Source of the DNA: JAWPMT01 sp965267435
GTDB lineage: Bacteria; Bacteroidota; Bacteroidia; Cytophagales; Cyclobacteriaceae
NCBI GenBank assembly: GCA_965267435.1
Contig: OZ253960.1
Coordinates: 6,076,001-6,140,000 of the forward strand
Direction: 5' to 3'
Length of the DNA: 64,000 nucleotides
This document shows positions 26,049-35,365 of this stretch, piece by piece. Numbering within the stretch: position 1 is the stretch's first letter; every line of letters begins with the position of its first letter. The notes under the pieces were generated by a model. That model had not been told where the DNA came from. It worked only from the letters and a program-made list of their open reading frames with translations, and did not search any database. The translations under genes were made by a program, and so were the position numbers.

Positions 26049-28010
26049 ATGAACATTTCTAAACTACTCGTCAGCTGTCTAGTCTGCTTCGGCCTGCTGT
26101 TTGTCACCAATTCCTGCAATCAGGGTGGTAGCGGCGGCGGCGCCATCGGCGGTAACATGGCCGAGCGTGCTTACGTCCCTCCGGGGGAGCACGATGAGTT
26201 CTATGCATTTATTTCTGGAGGTTTCAGCGGCCAATTGGCCGTATACGGATTGCCCTCCGGACGACTCTTCAGAGTAATCCCTGTCTATTCTGTGGATGCG
26301 GAAAAGGGTTACGGCTTCAATGAGGAAACAAAACCTCTATTGAATACTTCCTTCGGGTTCGTTCCCTGGGATGATTCCCACCACCCCGATCTATCTCAAA
26401 CCAATGGTGAAATAGATGGACGCTGGTGCTTTATCAATGGAAACAACACACCTAGGATTGCCCGAATCAGTCTCTCGACATTCGAGACGGAAGAGATCAT
26501 CGAGCTACCCAATACAGCCGGTAACCATAGCTCTTCTTTCGTCACAGAGAATACCGAGTACATTGTGGCCGGTACTCGATTTGCCGTGCCTGTGCCTCAG
26601 CGTGATATGCCCATCGATGAGTACAAGGGAAATTTCAAGGGCGCCTTGTCTTTCATCTCCATCAACCAGGAGACTGGGAGGATGAATCTCGAGTTTCAGG
26701 TGATGATGCCAGGGTTCAACTTTGACTTGGCGCACCCCGGGCGAAACAAGTCACACGGATGGATGTTCTTCTCTACATACAACACGGAGGAGGCCAGTAC
26801 CTTGCTCGAGGTGAATGCCTCCCAAAATGACAAGGACTTCATCGCGGCGATCAACTGGAAGAAGGCTGAAGAGCTGATTGCAGCCGGCAACTTTGAAACG
26901 ATGAGCACAGAATATGCTCACAACGTGTACGATGAATCGACCCACATGGCCACTTCTACCATGAAGACGGAGGTCAAAGTCATCGATCCTTCGAAGTATC
27001 CAGGATTGGTCTACTTCCTGCCAACTCCCAAATCGCCTCACGGATGCGACGTCGATCCCACAGGCGAGTATATCATCGGAAGTGGCAAGCTTGCTGCATC
27101 CTTGACGGCGCATTCCTTCACTAAGATGCTCGACGCCATCGAGAATGAGCGCTTTGACGGAGATGCCTATGGTATTCCGATCATCAATTATGATGATGTC
27201 GTAGCCGGTGTTGTCCAGCAAGCAGGTCTCGGACCATTGCACACGGAATTCGACGCCAGTGGCAATGCCTATACCACATTCTTCATCAGCTCCGAAGTTG
27301 TGAAGTGGAAGGTAGGCAGCTGGGAAGTGCTCTCACGTGCACCGACCTACTACTCCGTGGGTCACCTGATGATCCCTGGTGGTAACTCTAGAAAGCCCTT
27401 TGGCAAGTATCTTGTGGCTTTGAATAAGATCACGAAGGACAGGTACCTACCCACGGGTCCTGAGCTCTCGCAGTCGGCACAATTGTTCGACATTTCAGGT
27501 GACAATATGGAGCTAATCCTGGACTTCCCTACTGTTGGTGAGCCACATTACGCAGCCGGAGCTCCAGCGGATTTGATCAAGCCTAATCAAACCAAAATCT
27601 ATGAGCTTGATCAGAACAACCACCCTTACGCGGTCAAGACAGAGGCTGATACACGCGTTGAGAGGAATGGTAAGGAGGTACATATCTACATGACCACGAT
27701 CCGCAGTCACTTTGCTCCTGACAATATTGAGGGAATCAAGGTGGGCGACAAGGTGTACTTCCACGTGACAAATCTGGAGCAAGACTATGATGTGCCTCAC
27801 GGCATCAGTATGATCGGCGCAAATACTTCTGAGCTGCTCATCATGCCGGGCCAGACCGAGACATTCATTTGGGAGCCAAAAAGAGAAGGTGTGTGGCCAT
27901 TCTACTGCACCGACTTCTGCTCGGCTTTGCACCAGGAAATGCAGGGATACGTGAGAGTATCCGCTGCCAATAGCAACGTTCCACTTGCGTGGAGCTTAGA
28001 CGGAGAGTAA
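26049..28010 (+). CDS. nosZ: Nitrous-oxide reductase, clade II (Sec-dependent)
   Basis: A 653-residue copper enzyme reducing N2O to N2 in the periplasm. The leader is Sec/lipoprotein-like (MNISKLLVSCLVCFGLLFVTNSC) with no twin arginine, the mark of clade II. CuZ histidine motifs are visible: DDSHHPD, LAHPGRNKSHGW, EYAHNVY, SPHGCDVDP, LGPLHTEF and VGHLMIPGG. The C-terminal cupredoxin domain has the CuA site CTDFCSALHQEM (Cys620, Cys624, His628, Met631). A lipobox cysteine at 23 suggests membrane anchoring. It is followed by an 11-bp hairpin that may stabilise or separate the nosZ message. Confidence 0.97.
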   Translation: MNISKLLVSCLVCFGLLFVTNSCNQGGSGGGAIGGNMAERAYVPPGEHDEFYAFISGGFSGQLAVYGLPSGRLFRVIPVYSVDAEKGYGFNEETKPLLNTSFGFVPWDDSHHPDLSQTNGEIDGRWCFINGNNTPRIARISLSTFETEEIIELPNTAGNHSSSFVTENTEYIVAGTRFAVPVPQRDMPIDEYKGNFKGALSFISINQETGRMNLEFQVMMPGFNFDLAHPGRNKSHGWMFFSTYNTEEASTLLEVNASQNDKDFIAAINWKKAEELIAAGNFETMSTEYAHNVYDESTHMATSTMKTEVKVIDPSKYPGLVYFLPTPKSPHGCDVDPTGEYIIGSGKLAASLTAHSFTKMLDAIENERFDGDAYGIPIINYDDVVAGVVQQAGLGPLHTEFDASGNAYTTFFISSEVVKWKVGSWEVLSRAPTYYSVGHLMIPGGNSRKPFGKYLVALNKITKDRYLPTGPELSQSAQLFDISGDNMELILDFPTVGEPHYAAGAPADLIKPNQTKIYELDQNNHPYAVKTEADTRVERNGKEVHIYMTTIRSHFAPDNIEGIKVGDKVYFHVTNLEQDYDVPHGISMIGANTSELLIMPGQTETFIWEPKREGVWPFYCTDFCSALHQEMQGYVRVSAANSNVPLAWSLDGE

Positions 28011-28029
28011 GTCTTTCTGTATGGTAGTC

Positions 28030-28058
28030 GGCCCGTCAGCTGGTCAGGCTGGCGGGCC
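28030..28058 (+). other. Strong hairpin between nosZ and the next gene
   Basis: GGCCCGTCAGC (28030-28040) pairs with GCTGGCGGGCC (28048-28058) through a seven-base loop, with one T-G pair. It is followed by CATTTAATC rather than a T-run, so it is more likely a partial terminator or an mRNA-processing/stability element than a full stop. It could let nosZ be expressed more highly than the assembly genes downstream. Confidence 0.6.
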
Positions 28059-28082
28059 CATTTAATCACCAAACACATTACC

Positions 28083-28709
28083 ATGAAACCTTCGCAGTAC
28101 ATCATGATAGCGGGAGCGCTACTGCTCGCGAGCCTGTTCTTTCTGCCTCTTTGGAACATCACGTTGGAAGCTCCGCAGTATCCTGAGCCGATCGGGATGG
28201 ATATCCACATCAACAAGTTTGCTGATGCCCACCCCAACGACATCCAGAATATCAATATCATGAACCACTATGTGGGCATGAAGGAGATACCTGAGCATAT
28301 TCCGGAGTTCGAGATCTTTCCCTATTTCACGATAGGCATGATCGTATTGGGAGTGCTGTTGGGAATAATAGGACGCAAGAAATTGTACCTCGCATGGTGT
28401 GTGCTCATGCTTGTGCTGGGGTCCATTGCCTTCTATGATTTCTACTTGTGGGAGTATGACTATGGCCACAATCTCAAAGAAAATGCTGCCATCAAATTCA
28501 CCGATGAGAAGGGTGAGCCCATGGCTTACCAGCCGCCACTGATTGGCAACAAACTCATTCTGAACTTCAAGGCCAAGTCGTGGCCGAGGTCTGGTGCCTA
28601 CTTGATGTTTGCCGGCATGGCATTGTCCGTTTTTGCATTTTATAAAGCCAAAAAAGATGAACAGATTAGTAATCCTCAGCCTTCTGTCAGTGGGGCTGCT
28701 AGGGTGTGA
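28083..28709 (+). CDS. Four-helix membrane protein of the nos cluster, unknown
   Basis: A 208-residue protein with predicted helices near residues 7-25 (IMIAGALLLASLFFLPL), 82-97, 102-122 and 172-190. Between the first two lies a soluble loop that includes 'MDIHINKFADAHPNDIQNINIMNHYVGM' with several histidines and methionines that could bind copper. No named family was recognised, though a membrane protein in this slot is common in Bacteroidota nos clusters. It overlaps nosL by 53 bases, which supports co-translation and a shared role in NosZ metal supply. That function is inference. Confidence 0.75.
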   Translation: MKPSQYIMIAGALLLASLFFLPLWNITLEAPQYPEPIGMDIHINKFADAHPNDIQNINIMNHYVGMKEIPEHIPEFEIFPYFTIGMIVLGVLLGIIGRKKLYLAWCVLMLVLGSIAFYDFYLWEYDYGHNLKENAAIKFTDEKGEPMAYQPPLIGNKLILNFKAKSWPRSGAYLMFAGMALSVFAFYKAKKDEQISNPQPSVSGAARV

Positions 28710-29106
28710 GGTCAAGCCTCAACCCATCAACTATGGCCAGGACGAGTGTCACTATTGCAAAATGACAATCGTCGATCGGCAGCATTCGGCACAACTCGTA
28801 ACCGTCAAAGGCAGGTCGTACAAGTATGACGCCATCGAGTGCATGATGAACCATCTCCGAGATTGGGATCATCCTGAAGTGAAGTACTATCTGGTGGCTG
28901 ACTATTCCGAACCTGGAGTTTTGGTGGATGCCTGTGAAGCGTCTTATCTTGTAAGTGAGGCCATCCCAAGTCCAATGGGCGAGTTTCTGAGTGCCTTTCG
29001 CGAAAAAGAGGTGCGTGATCGAGCGTTGACTGAAAACGACGGCGATAGTATGGATTGGGAGGCGCTCAAGCAAGAATTTGAAGTGCCCGTGGTGAAAATA
29101 AACTGA
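28657..29106 (+). CDS. nosL: NosL copper-chaperone lipoprotein
   Basis: A 149-residue lipoprotein with leader MNRLVILSLLSVGLLGC (Cys17). The metal-binding motif CHYCKM (Cys31, Cys34, Met36) is diagnostic for NosL, which delivers Cu(I) for CuZ assembly in NosZ. The family pattern continues with YKYDAIECMMNHL and a DACEASYLVSE block near residue 90. ATG 28657 is chosen because it starts the lipoprotein leader. It overlaps the preceding membrane-protein gene and is followed after 13 bases by nosD. Confidence 0.93.
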   Translation: MNRLVILSLLSVGLLGCEVKPQPINYGQDECHYCKMTIVDRQHSAQLVTVKGRSYKYDAIECMMNHLRDWDHPEVKYYLVADYSEPGVLVDACEASYLVSEAIPSPMGEFLSAFREKEVRDRALTENDGDSMDWEALKQEFEVPVVKIN

Positions 29107-29119
29107 CGTAATCATTGAA

Positions 29120-30358
29120 ATGAAACTCTCAGCTCTTGCCTTTCTGCTATTGATCGTCATCCAGGCATCACAGGCCAATGTGATCAATGTCTGCCAGGGC
29201 TGTCCATATGAAGAGATAGAGCTGGCGCTGGTTGCGGCACAAAACGGAGATACCGTACTTGTGCAGTCCGGCACTTACCGGGCGGTGAACCTGGAACTCA
29301 GGAGACCAGTGGTCCTTCTATCGACACATGGGGCAGTGCTTGATGGGGCAGGTGAGGGCTACGTGCTAAAGATCCTTGCCGACAGTGTAACCATTTCAGG
29401 TTTTGAGATTATCAACAGCGGCAGAAGCTACACGAAGGATTACGCCGCGATTTATGCCTTTAAGGCCAATCACTTTCACATTTCCAACAACCACATTCAA
29501 GATCCATTTTTCGGTCTGCTGATTGAAAAATCGCACGATGGACTTATCTCAGAGAATCTCATCCATGGCCTATCAAAAAAAGAGGATGATGCTGGAAACG
29601 GTATCCACCTGTGGCATTGCTCCAAAGTGCGCGTCGAGGACAATGAGGTTTACCAAATGCGCGACGGCATTTACCTTGAGTTTGTAGAGGAGAGCCAGGT
29701 CGTTGGCAATTATGCCCATGACAATGTGCGATACGGCTTGCATTTTATGTTCTCCAATCACGACGAATACCTGAATAACACCTTTGAGAAAAACGGCGCC
29801 GGTGTGGCCGTGATGTTTTCGAAGTTTATCACCATGCGTGAAAATCGATTCCTGCAGAATTGGGGGACTGCATCTTATGGCCTGCTCCTAAAAGAGATCT
29901 ACGATGCGGAGGTGATGGACAATGAGTTCTCCGAGAATACAGTTGCCATTTACATGGACGGCACTACCAGAATCAATTACACCAACAACAGGCTCGTGCA
30001 AAATGGCTGGGCCATCAAGGTTTCCGGCGGCTGCTATGCCAATCATTTCATCCGCAATGACTTCATCTCCAATTCCTTCGATGTGTCCTACAACACCAAG
30101 ATGAATGACAATACCTTTCATGGCAATTACTGGAGTGACTATGTGGGCTACGACCTGAATCAGGATGGCATCGGTGATGTCCCCTACCGACCTGTCAAAC
30201 TCTTTTCCTACATTGTCAATCGAACGCCGGAGACGATCATTTTGCTACGCAGTCTGTTCGTAGACATCATTAACTTTTCAGAAAAGGTATCGCCTGTTTT
30301 TACACCAGATGAGCTGGTCGACGAGCGCCCGAGTTTGATCGCATTTGGAGATGATTGA
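29120..30358 (+). CDS. nosD: NosD, periplasmic beta-helix copper-processing protein
   Basis: A 412-residue exported protein with signal peptide MKLSALAFLLLIVIQASQA. The body is a right-handed parallel beta-helix of the CASH type, with repeating units such as ISGFEIINSG, ISNNHIQDPFFGLLIEKSHDGLISENLIHG, VEDNEVYQMRDGIYLE and FEKNGAGVAVMFSK. The C-terminal part (GNYWSDYVGYDLNQDGIGDVPYRPV) is characteristic of NosD, which works with the NosFY transporter to mature the CuZ site. It overlaps nosF by eight bases. Confidence 0.93.
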   Translation: MKLSALAFLLLIVIQASQANVINVCQGCPYEEIELALVAAQNGDTVLVQSGTYRAVNLELRRPVVLLSTHGAVLDGAGEGYVLKILADSVTISGFEIINSGRSYTKDYAAIYAFKANHFHISNNHIQDPFFGLLIEKSHDGLISENLIHGLSKKEDDAGNGIHLWHCSKVRVEDNEVYQMRDGIYLEFVEESQVVGNYAHDNVRYGLHFMFSNHDEYLNNTFEKNGAGVAVMFSKFITMRENRFLQNWGTASYGLLLKEIYDAEVMDNEFSENTVAIYMDGTTRINYTNNRLVQNGWAIKVSGGCYANHFIRNDFISNSFDVSYNTKMNDNTFHGNYWSDYVGYDLNQDGIGDVPYRPVKLFSYIVNRTPETIILLRSLFVDIINFSEKVSPVFTPDELVDERPSLIAFGDD

Positions 30359-31046
30359 GTTGAACAACATACACAAGAGCTTCGGCAGGATGCAGATCCT
30401 CAATGGTGTCAGCTTTGTCTTTGACAAGCCCGGGATTTTTGCCGTACTGGGACCCAATGGATCCGGGAAGACCACGATCCTCAAGATCGTTCTTGGCATG
30501 GTCCGACAAGATGAGGGGGAGGTTCAGTTCAGCAACAAAAGCACCAAAGGCGTCTGTGACTACCGCAAGCAAATTGGCTATCTCCCTCAGATCGCCCGGT
30601 TTCCCGACAACCTCACGGTCAGGGAACTGATAAGGATGATCAAAGACATCCGCGGGGTGCCGGCCTCAGAGGAGGGGTTGATTGATGAGTTTGGCCTGAC
30701 GCCTTATCTAGGTCGTAAATTGGGCAATCTCTCGGGAGGCACGAGACAGAAGGTCAATATTGTGCTCACCTTCATGTTTGACTGCCCCGTGTATATACTG
30801 GATGAGCCGACCGCGGGACTCGATCCTATATCGCTGATCCGATTGAAGGAACTCATTGCCAAAGCCAAAGAAGATGGCAAGATCATCCTGATCACGACGC
30901 ACATTCTGAGTCTTGTAGAGTCCCTCGCAGATGAAATTGTATTTCTGCTGGATGGACATATCCATTTTTCGGGGACGATTGATGAGCTTGCGCAACAGAC
31001 GGATTCTGATGACCTCGAACATTCAATAGCCGCAATTCTACGCTGA
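30351..31046 (+). CDS. nosF: NosF, ABC transporter ATP-binding protein
   Basis: A 231-residue ATPase of the copper/sulfur transporter needed for NosZ maturation. It has Walker A GPNGSGKTT, Q-loop 'IGYLPQ', signature LSGGTRQK, Walker B VYILDEPTAGLD and a switch histidine in ITTH. ATG 30351 gives MIELNNIHKSFG, the usual start; the TTG at 30345 adds two residues. It overlaps nosD upstream and shares one base with nosY (TGATG), a typical coupled arrangement. Confidence 0.95.
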   Translation: MIELNNIHKSFGRMQILNGVSFVFDKPGIFAVLGPNGSGKTTILKIVLGMVRQDEGEVQFSNKSTKGVCDYRKQIGYLPQIARFPDNLTVRELIRMIKDIRGVPASEEGLIDEFGLTPYLGRKLGNLSGGTRQKVNIVLTFMFDCPVYILDEPTAGLDPISLIRLKELIAKAKEDGKIILITTHILSLVESLADEIVFLLDGHIHFSGTIDELAQQTDSDDLEHSIAAILR

Positions 31047-31828
31047 TGCTGAAGGTATTGAAATACACGTTTTCCGATCTCATCCGCAGCCGTTGGTCGT
31101 ATGTCTACCTGGCCTTTTACCTGTTGCTGGGCTTCGTACTCCTGTACCTCAATAGCGATCTGTCGAAAGCCGTCATCACCTTGATGAATATCATCGTCGT
31201 GCTGACTCCGATGATTGGGACGGTATTCGGTATCATGTATTACTACAATTCCCGGGAGTTTACCGAGTTGCTTCTTGCTCAGCCACTACCGCGTGTTCAG
31301 ATCTTCCTCGGGCAGTATTTGGGTGTGTCCCTGTCACTGGCGTTGAGTCTTGTGTTGGGTCTTGGCATTCCATTTCTGAGCTATGGCCTGCTGCAGTCGG
31401 CGGAGATCTTTCAGTTTGGGATGCTATTGCTTTCAGGCGCGTTCCTCAGCTTCATTTTTGTAGCCCTATCCACGCTGGCGGGCTTACTCAATCCCAATCG
31501 TATTAAGGGATTTGGTTATGCCATTCTCTGTTGGCTGTTTTTCGCGGTGATCTATGACGGGATATTCCTTATCCTCCTGATTGGCTTTGCCGACTACCCA
31601 CTGGACAACTTCGCACTGGTCGCCAGCTTTCTCAACCCAATTGACCTTTCGCGCATCATGATCCTGCTCAAATTGGACATCTCTGCCCTTCTGGGATATA
31701 CCGGAGCGCTCTTCCAAAAGTACTTTGGGTCCACAGCGGGGTCGGTGGTATCAATGTTTACCTTACTTCTCTGGGTGGGTGTGCCGGTTGGCAGTATCGT
31801 TTGGTTGGGGAAGAAGAAAGACTTCTAG
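31046..31828 (+). CDS. nosY: NosY, ABC transporter permease
   Basis: A 260-residue ABC-2 type permease with six predicted helices (YVYLAFYLLLGFVLLYL, LMNIIVVLTPMIGTVFGIMYYY, GVSLSLALSLVLGLGIPFLSYG, MLLLSGAFLSFIFVALSTLAGL, ILCWLFFAVIYDGIFLILLIG, VVSMFTLLLWVGVPVGSIV). It has 'REFTELLLAQPLPR' after helix two, typical of NosY. It is the last gene of the nos operon. NosR and NosX are absent, as usual for clade II systems. No clear terminator follows within the 80 bases before the methyltransferase gene. Confidence 0.93.
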   Translation: MLKVLKYTFSDLIRSRWSYVYLAFYLLLGFVLLYLNSDLSKAVITLMNIIVVLTPMIGTVFGIMYYYNSREFTELLLAQPLPRVQIFLGQYLGVSLSLALSLVLGLGIPFLSYGLLQSAEIFQFGMLLLSGAFLSFIFVALSTLAGLLNPNRIKGFGYAILCWLFFAVIYDGIFLILLIGFADYPLDNFALVASFLNPIDLSRIMILLKLDISALLGYTGALFQKYFGSTAGSVVSMFTLLLWVGVPVGSIVWLGKKKDF

Positions 31829-31908
31829 CACCTTACGTTTCTCAGCGTGTATTTGGGAACTAAGTAAGTGATCAGGACCTTAGGTAGTGTAATTAGCAGT
31901 GGTGACTT

Positions 31909-32484
31909 ATGGAGGGAGAATACTATCATACCAAGGACTCCGTCAAGGAATATATCCAGTTGGCAAAGGACGTCAACGGGCGAGAACTCATTCTTCGACT
32001 GCAAGAGCACCTGCCCTCGGGAGCTGCCCTGCTGGAATTGGGGTCAGGACCTGGAACGGACTGGCGCATATTGCGCGGGCATTTCAAGGTCACAGGCTCG
32101 GATTATTCCGAAGAGTTTTTGGAGCATCTTAAGTCGGCTAACCCCGATGGGCAATTCCTGCACCTGGATGCCACCACCCTCGCTACGGACCAGGAGTTCG
32201 ATGGGATCTATTCAAATAAGGTCCTCCATCACCTGAGGGACGAGGAGCTTACAGCATCCATCCGGCGACATGCTGAGCTACTCAATCCCGATGGGATCAT
32301 TTGTCACTCATTTTGGAGGGGAGAAGGCTCAGAGATTTTTAAAGGGATGTTTGTCAATTATCACGATGAAGCGAGCCTTCGGAGAGAATTTGGTAGTCTC
32401 TTCGATGTGGTTCTACTTGAGCGTTATGCGGAGTTCGAGGCGGATGATTCCATACTGTTAATCGCCCGTCTGAAGTCGTCCTGA
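31909..32484 (+). CDS. Class I SAM-dependent methyltransferase
   Basis: A 191-residue methyltransferase. Motif I is LLELGSGPGTDW (SAM-binding glycine loop), followed by the acidic end of strand two in VTGSDYSEEFLE, then LHLDATTL, YSNKVLHHLRDEEL (motif IV) and LLNPDGIICHSFW. It is a single Rossmann domain without extra parts. The substrate is unknown. It follows the nos operon by 80 bases on the same strand, with no sign that it belongs to it. A hairpin at 32586 lies about 100 bases downstream. Confidence 0.88.
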   Translation: MEGEYYHTKDSVKEYIQLAKDVNGRELILRLQEHLPSGAALLELGSGPGTDWRILRGHFKVTGSDYSEEFLEHLKSANPDGQFLHLDATTLATDQEFDGIYSNKVLHHLRDEELTASIRRHAELLNPDGIICHSFWRGEGSEIFKGMFVNYHDEASLRREFGSLFDVVLLERYAEFEADDSILLIARLKSS

Positions 32485-32529
32485 TACCCTTTGCCGATCG
32501 ATGGAGAAGTGCCTGATTTAGAAGTAATT

Positions 32530-32543
32530 TGACTGCGCAGTCA
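32530..32543. repeat. Perfect 14-bp palindrome in an intergenic region
   Basis: TGACTGCGCAGTCA reads the same on both strands. It lies between the methyltransferase and the epimerase-like gene and could be a dimeric regulator site for the latter. No protein can be assigned. Confidence 0.4.
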
Positions 32544-32585
32544 GAAGGTTATTGCATAGATCGGGTTGAATCACTAACCGCCTAA

Positions 32586-32608
32586 TTGAGAACCCTACTC
32601 GTTCTCAA
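32586..32608 (+). terminator. Possible terminator hairpin after the methyltransferase
   Basis: TTGAGAAC (32586-32593) pairs perfectly with GTTCTCAA (32601-32608) around a seven-base loop, followed by GCTTTTC. The short T-run makes it a weak candidate. Confidence 0.4.
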
Positions 32609-32718
32609 GCTTTTCAGATGACTTCCCACTCCAGGTCCGAAACCAGTGCCGCGATTTCCCCTGTTGGCTGGATTGGTGGGGTCGCTTATCTTACTTGCAA
32701 ATAATCCTCGTACCAACC

Positions 32719-33651
32719 ATGCAAACCATATTAGGCGCCGGTGGGGCCATCGGGCGTGAGCTAGGGAAGTCACTCAAAGATTACACGGATGATATCCGAC
32801 TTGTGAGTCGCAATCCATCAAAGATCAATGAGGCTGATAGCCTGATGACCGCAGACTTGACAGTCAGGTCTCAGGTAGAGAGCGCCATCGAGGGCTCGGA
32901 GATTGTCTATCTCACCGTTGGGCTTCCATACAACCTCAAAGTATGGCGCAATACCTGGCCGGTGATCATGGAGAATGTGATCCATGGCTGCAAGGTGCAC
33001 GGTGCGAAACTGGTATTCTTCGACAATATCTACATGTATCCGCGGGATTCTGTGGGCCACATTACCGAGGGCAATCCTGTGGAGCCGCAAACGAAGAAGG
33101 GTCTCGTACGCGCACAGATCTTCCAGACGCTGATGGACGCTGTCGACCAGGGCCAAATTGAGGCGCTAGTCGCGAGAGCGGCGGACTTTTACGGTCCTGG
33201 TATCGAGGGAGTGAGTGTGTTGACAGAGTCGGTGTTCAAGCCGCTTTCCGAAGGCAAGAAAGCTTCCTTGATTGGTGGTGCCGACTTCGTGCACTCTTTC
33301 ACCTATACGCCCGATGCGGGGAAGGCGACGGCCTTATTGGGCAACACTGCGGATGCCTTCGGGGAAGTCTGGCATTTGCCGACAGCGGGCAACCCATGGA
33401 CGATGAGACAGTGGATTGAGCGGTTCGCCATTGAAGTAGGCGCTGAACCCAAATTCCAGGTTGCCGGCAAGACGCTGACCTCCGTCATCGGGCTTTTCGT
33501 GCCCATCATGAAAGAGCTCTCCGAGATGATCTACCAGTACAATCAGGATTACAACTTCATCAGCGAGAAGTTTGAGCAGAAGTTCGATTTCACGCCTACG
33601 AGTTACGAAGAGGGGCTGCAGAAGATCATTGAGGCCGACTATCGGAAATGA
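32719..33651 (+). CDS. NAD(P)-dependent epimerase/reductase-like protein
   Basis: A 310-residue Rossmann protein of the extended SDR/NmrA-like kind. The nucleotide motif is LGAGGAIGREL at the start, followed by IRLVSRNPSKI (NADP-type arginine after strand two), EIVYLTVGLPYN and LVFFDNIYMYP. The usual YxxxK catalytic pair is not evident, and a Y-M-Y-P appears where the tyrosine would lie. ATG 32719 is chosen because the TTG at 32695 adds eight residues before the first strand. The substrate is unknown. Confidence 0.82.
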   Translation: MQTILGAGGAIGRELGKSLKDYTDDIRLVSRNPSKINEADSLMTADLTVRSQVESAIEGSEIVYLTVGLPYNLKVWRNTWPVIMENVIHGCKVHGAKLVFFDNIYMYPRDSVGHITEGNPVEPQTKKGLVRAQIFQTLMDAVDQGQIEALVARAADFYGPGIEGVSVLTESVFKPLSEGKKASLIGGADFVHSFTYTPDAGKATALLGNTADAFGEVWHLPTAGNPWTMRQWIERFAIEVGAEPKFQVAGKTLTSVIGLFVPIMKELSEMIYQYNQDYNFISEKFEQKFDFTPTSYEEGLQKIIEADYRK

Positions 33652-33671
33652 AAAAGGCCCCGAAGGGCCTT
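33651..33671 (-). terminator. Intrinsic terminator of the beta-helix lipoprotein gene
   Basis: Read on the minus strand, AAGGCCC-TTCG-GGGCCTT is followed by TTT (five T in all from 33655 to 33651). The tight TTCG tetraloop makes this strong. The epimerase-like gene ends at 33651, so its transcript also passes through the hairpin but with a weaker tail. Confidence 0.85.
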
Positions 33672-33692
33672 ATCGACTGTGTTGCTGTCCTG

Positions 33693-35078
33693 TCAATTTT
33701 GGTAGCTGGCCACTTCGTCCAAGATCGCTTTCCTCGTTTCCAGCGCAGCTTTGATCCGGTCACTAATGGACTCACCTTCTACTTTTTTCAGGCCGGTGAT
33801 GATATTGTCAACGCCAAAGTCAATGACGGTCGAATTACCCCTCCCGACTACGGTGTTGTTGTCCCCAAATAGGCCATAGTGTGCTGCAATGGGATCCATG
33901 CCATTTGTATTGTTCCCCTGGAAAAGTGAGCCGTTCCCTTCATTTCGAATAGCAAAGAATGCTTCGCCACCGATGATATTGTTGCGGACAATCGCGCCAT
34001 TGTTGCCAATGCCGACGCCAATTCCAGTCACAGCAGGGAAAATACCGATAGGATCAGAACCTGTGTTGATCAGCTTATTTTTCTCTATTAGCAAGCTGTA
34101 CGAGGCACCGCCATCCGGTATCCAGCCGACTTCAACTGGCATAAAGCCTGAGGTGACAATAGTATTTCCGCGAATATGAACGGAATTGTCGTCACCTGGT
34201 ACCGGCACGCCTTCCTGGGTTACTACTATGGCGCCGAAAGAAAAGGTCTCCATATCGTTGTTAGTAATGGAGATGCTGCTACCATGCATAAAGCGGTACA
34301 AAGTCTGCTTGAGATTGGAATACGTGTTGTTGTCAACAATGATCTGTGCATTATCGAATCCTTGATGTATCGTGCCCTGGAATCCAGCCTGATCAAAGTC
34401 ACAGTTGGTGACTTGATGCACACCGCCACTGCTAAAACTTGGGAAGGCCGAGAAGTCTCCTTGCACCACAATGGAATTGTTCGGTTGACTACCGAATATG
34501 GGTGGAAGACTTGGGACTGCATCGGTGCCGTTGAGGGCTAAGTTGTCGAAATGCGTATCAGTTCCTTCACTCGTAAGGAGCACAAGCACGAACGAATTCA
34601 TATTGCCCACAGTCGTCTCGAAACCGCTGGGAAGTGAAATTGAGAAATTGGACATGGTGAGAAAACCGGATGGTTCGACGAACAAGAACATAATACCAAA
34701 CTCGAATGGTGTAACGGCATCGCCAACGCCCACGATCTCCGTAGCATCTTTACCATTACCTGTAAGTGTTCCGTTGAAGTCGGGAATGAATAGCTCACGA
34801 TTCACATAAAATGTCCCTTGTTCCAGCAAGACAGTACCGCCGTCTGGCAGTGAGTTCAAAGCCGCCTCGATGCTGTTGGCGTCCGTGACACCGGAAGCGT
34901 CTCCGGAAGGAGATACTACGATATCTGCAGCGATTTTGGGCCCGCCCTTCTTGCCTTGTGTATCAAAAACTTGTTCTTCAGAAGGGCCTTTTAGGGCAGT
35001 GGGATTTTCCCCACATGAGAATAGGATAACAGCGAGAAGCATGCTTGCCATTCGCGCTACGAACGATAGAATTTTCAT
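33693..35078 (-). CDS. Right-handed beta-helix lipoprotein
   Basis: A 461-residue lipoprotein (leader ends VILFSC, Cys22). After a linker with GKKGGPK comes a pectate-lyase-like region: 'IEAALNSLPDGGTVLLEQGTFYVNRELFI', then coils with repeating asparagines (VTNCDFDQAGFQG, IIVDNNTYSN, ISITNNDMETF, VHIRGNTIVTSG, IVRNNIIGGEA, FQGNNTNGM). These are parallel beta-helix turns. No catalytic lyase motif is evident, so it could be a polysaccharide-binding or degrading surface protein. The start fits the lipobox. It has its own terminator. Confidence 0.8.
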   Translation of the reverse strand: MKILSFVARMASMLLAVILFSCGENPTALKGPSEEQVFDTQGKKGGPKIAADIVVSPSGDASGVTDANSIEAALNSLPDGGTVLLEQGTFYVNRELFIPDFNGTLTGNGKDATEIVGVGDAVTPFEFGIMFLFVEPSGFLTMSNFSISLPSGFETTVGNMNSFVLVLLTSEGTDTHFDNLALNGTDAVPSLPPIFGSQPNNSIVVQGDFSAFPSFSSGGVHQVTNCDFDQAGFQGTIHQGFDNAQIIVDNNTYSNLKQTLYRFMHGSSISITNNDMETFSFGAIVVTQEGVPVPGDDNSVHIRGNTIVTSGFMPVEVGWIPDGGASYSLLIEKNKLINTGSDPIGIFPAVTGIGVGIGNNGAIVRNNIIGGEAFFAIRNEGNGSLFQGNNTNGMDPIAAHYGLFGDNNTVVGRGNSTVIDFGVDNIITGLKKVEGESISDRIKAALETRKAILDEVASYQN

Positions 35079-35365
35079 GGGTTAGGTTACTTTGGGATGA
35101 AAATAAATAGTATGAAACGGAAGCTAGTCAATAATTGAATTATTTGCAACTGTTTGCGTGAGCGCCGCTGATGTACAGGTAGTTACGTGGATCCGGGAGG
35201 TCTGGTACGAGGCTTCAAGGAAACGTATCAGCTGTTCGCAATCGTTGTTGAAGCCCAACGAGGCCACGCTTCGGGTAGGTGATTCTACAATTCAGCATAT
35301 TATGCCCTCTCTGGAGCCAGCCTCATGCCCGCACATTCGTATACCTACTAAATCCCTAAATTGCC

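Noticed and set aside
26049..28010. Clade I (Tat-dependent) nosZ
   Set aside because: No twin-arginine leader, and the cluster lacks nosR and nosX.
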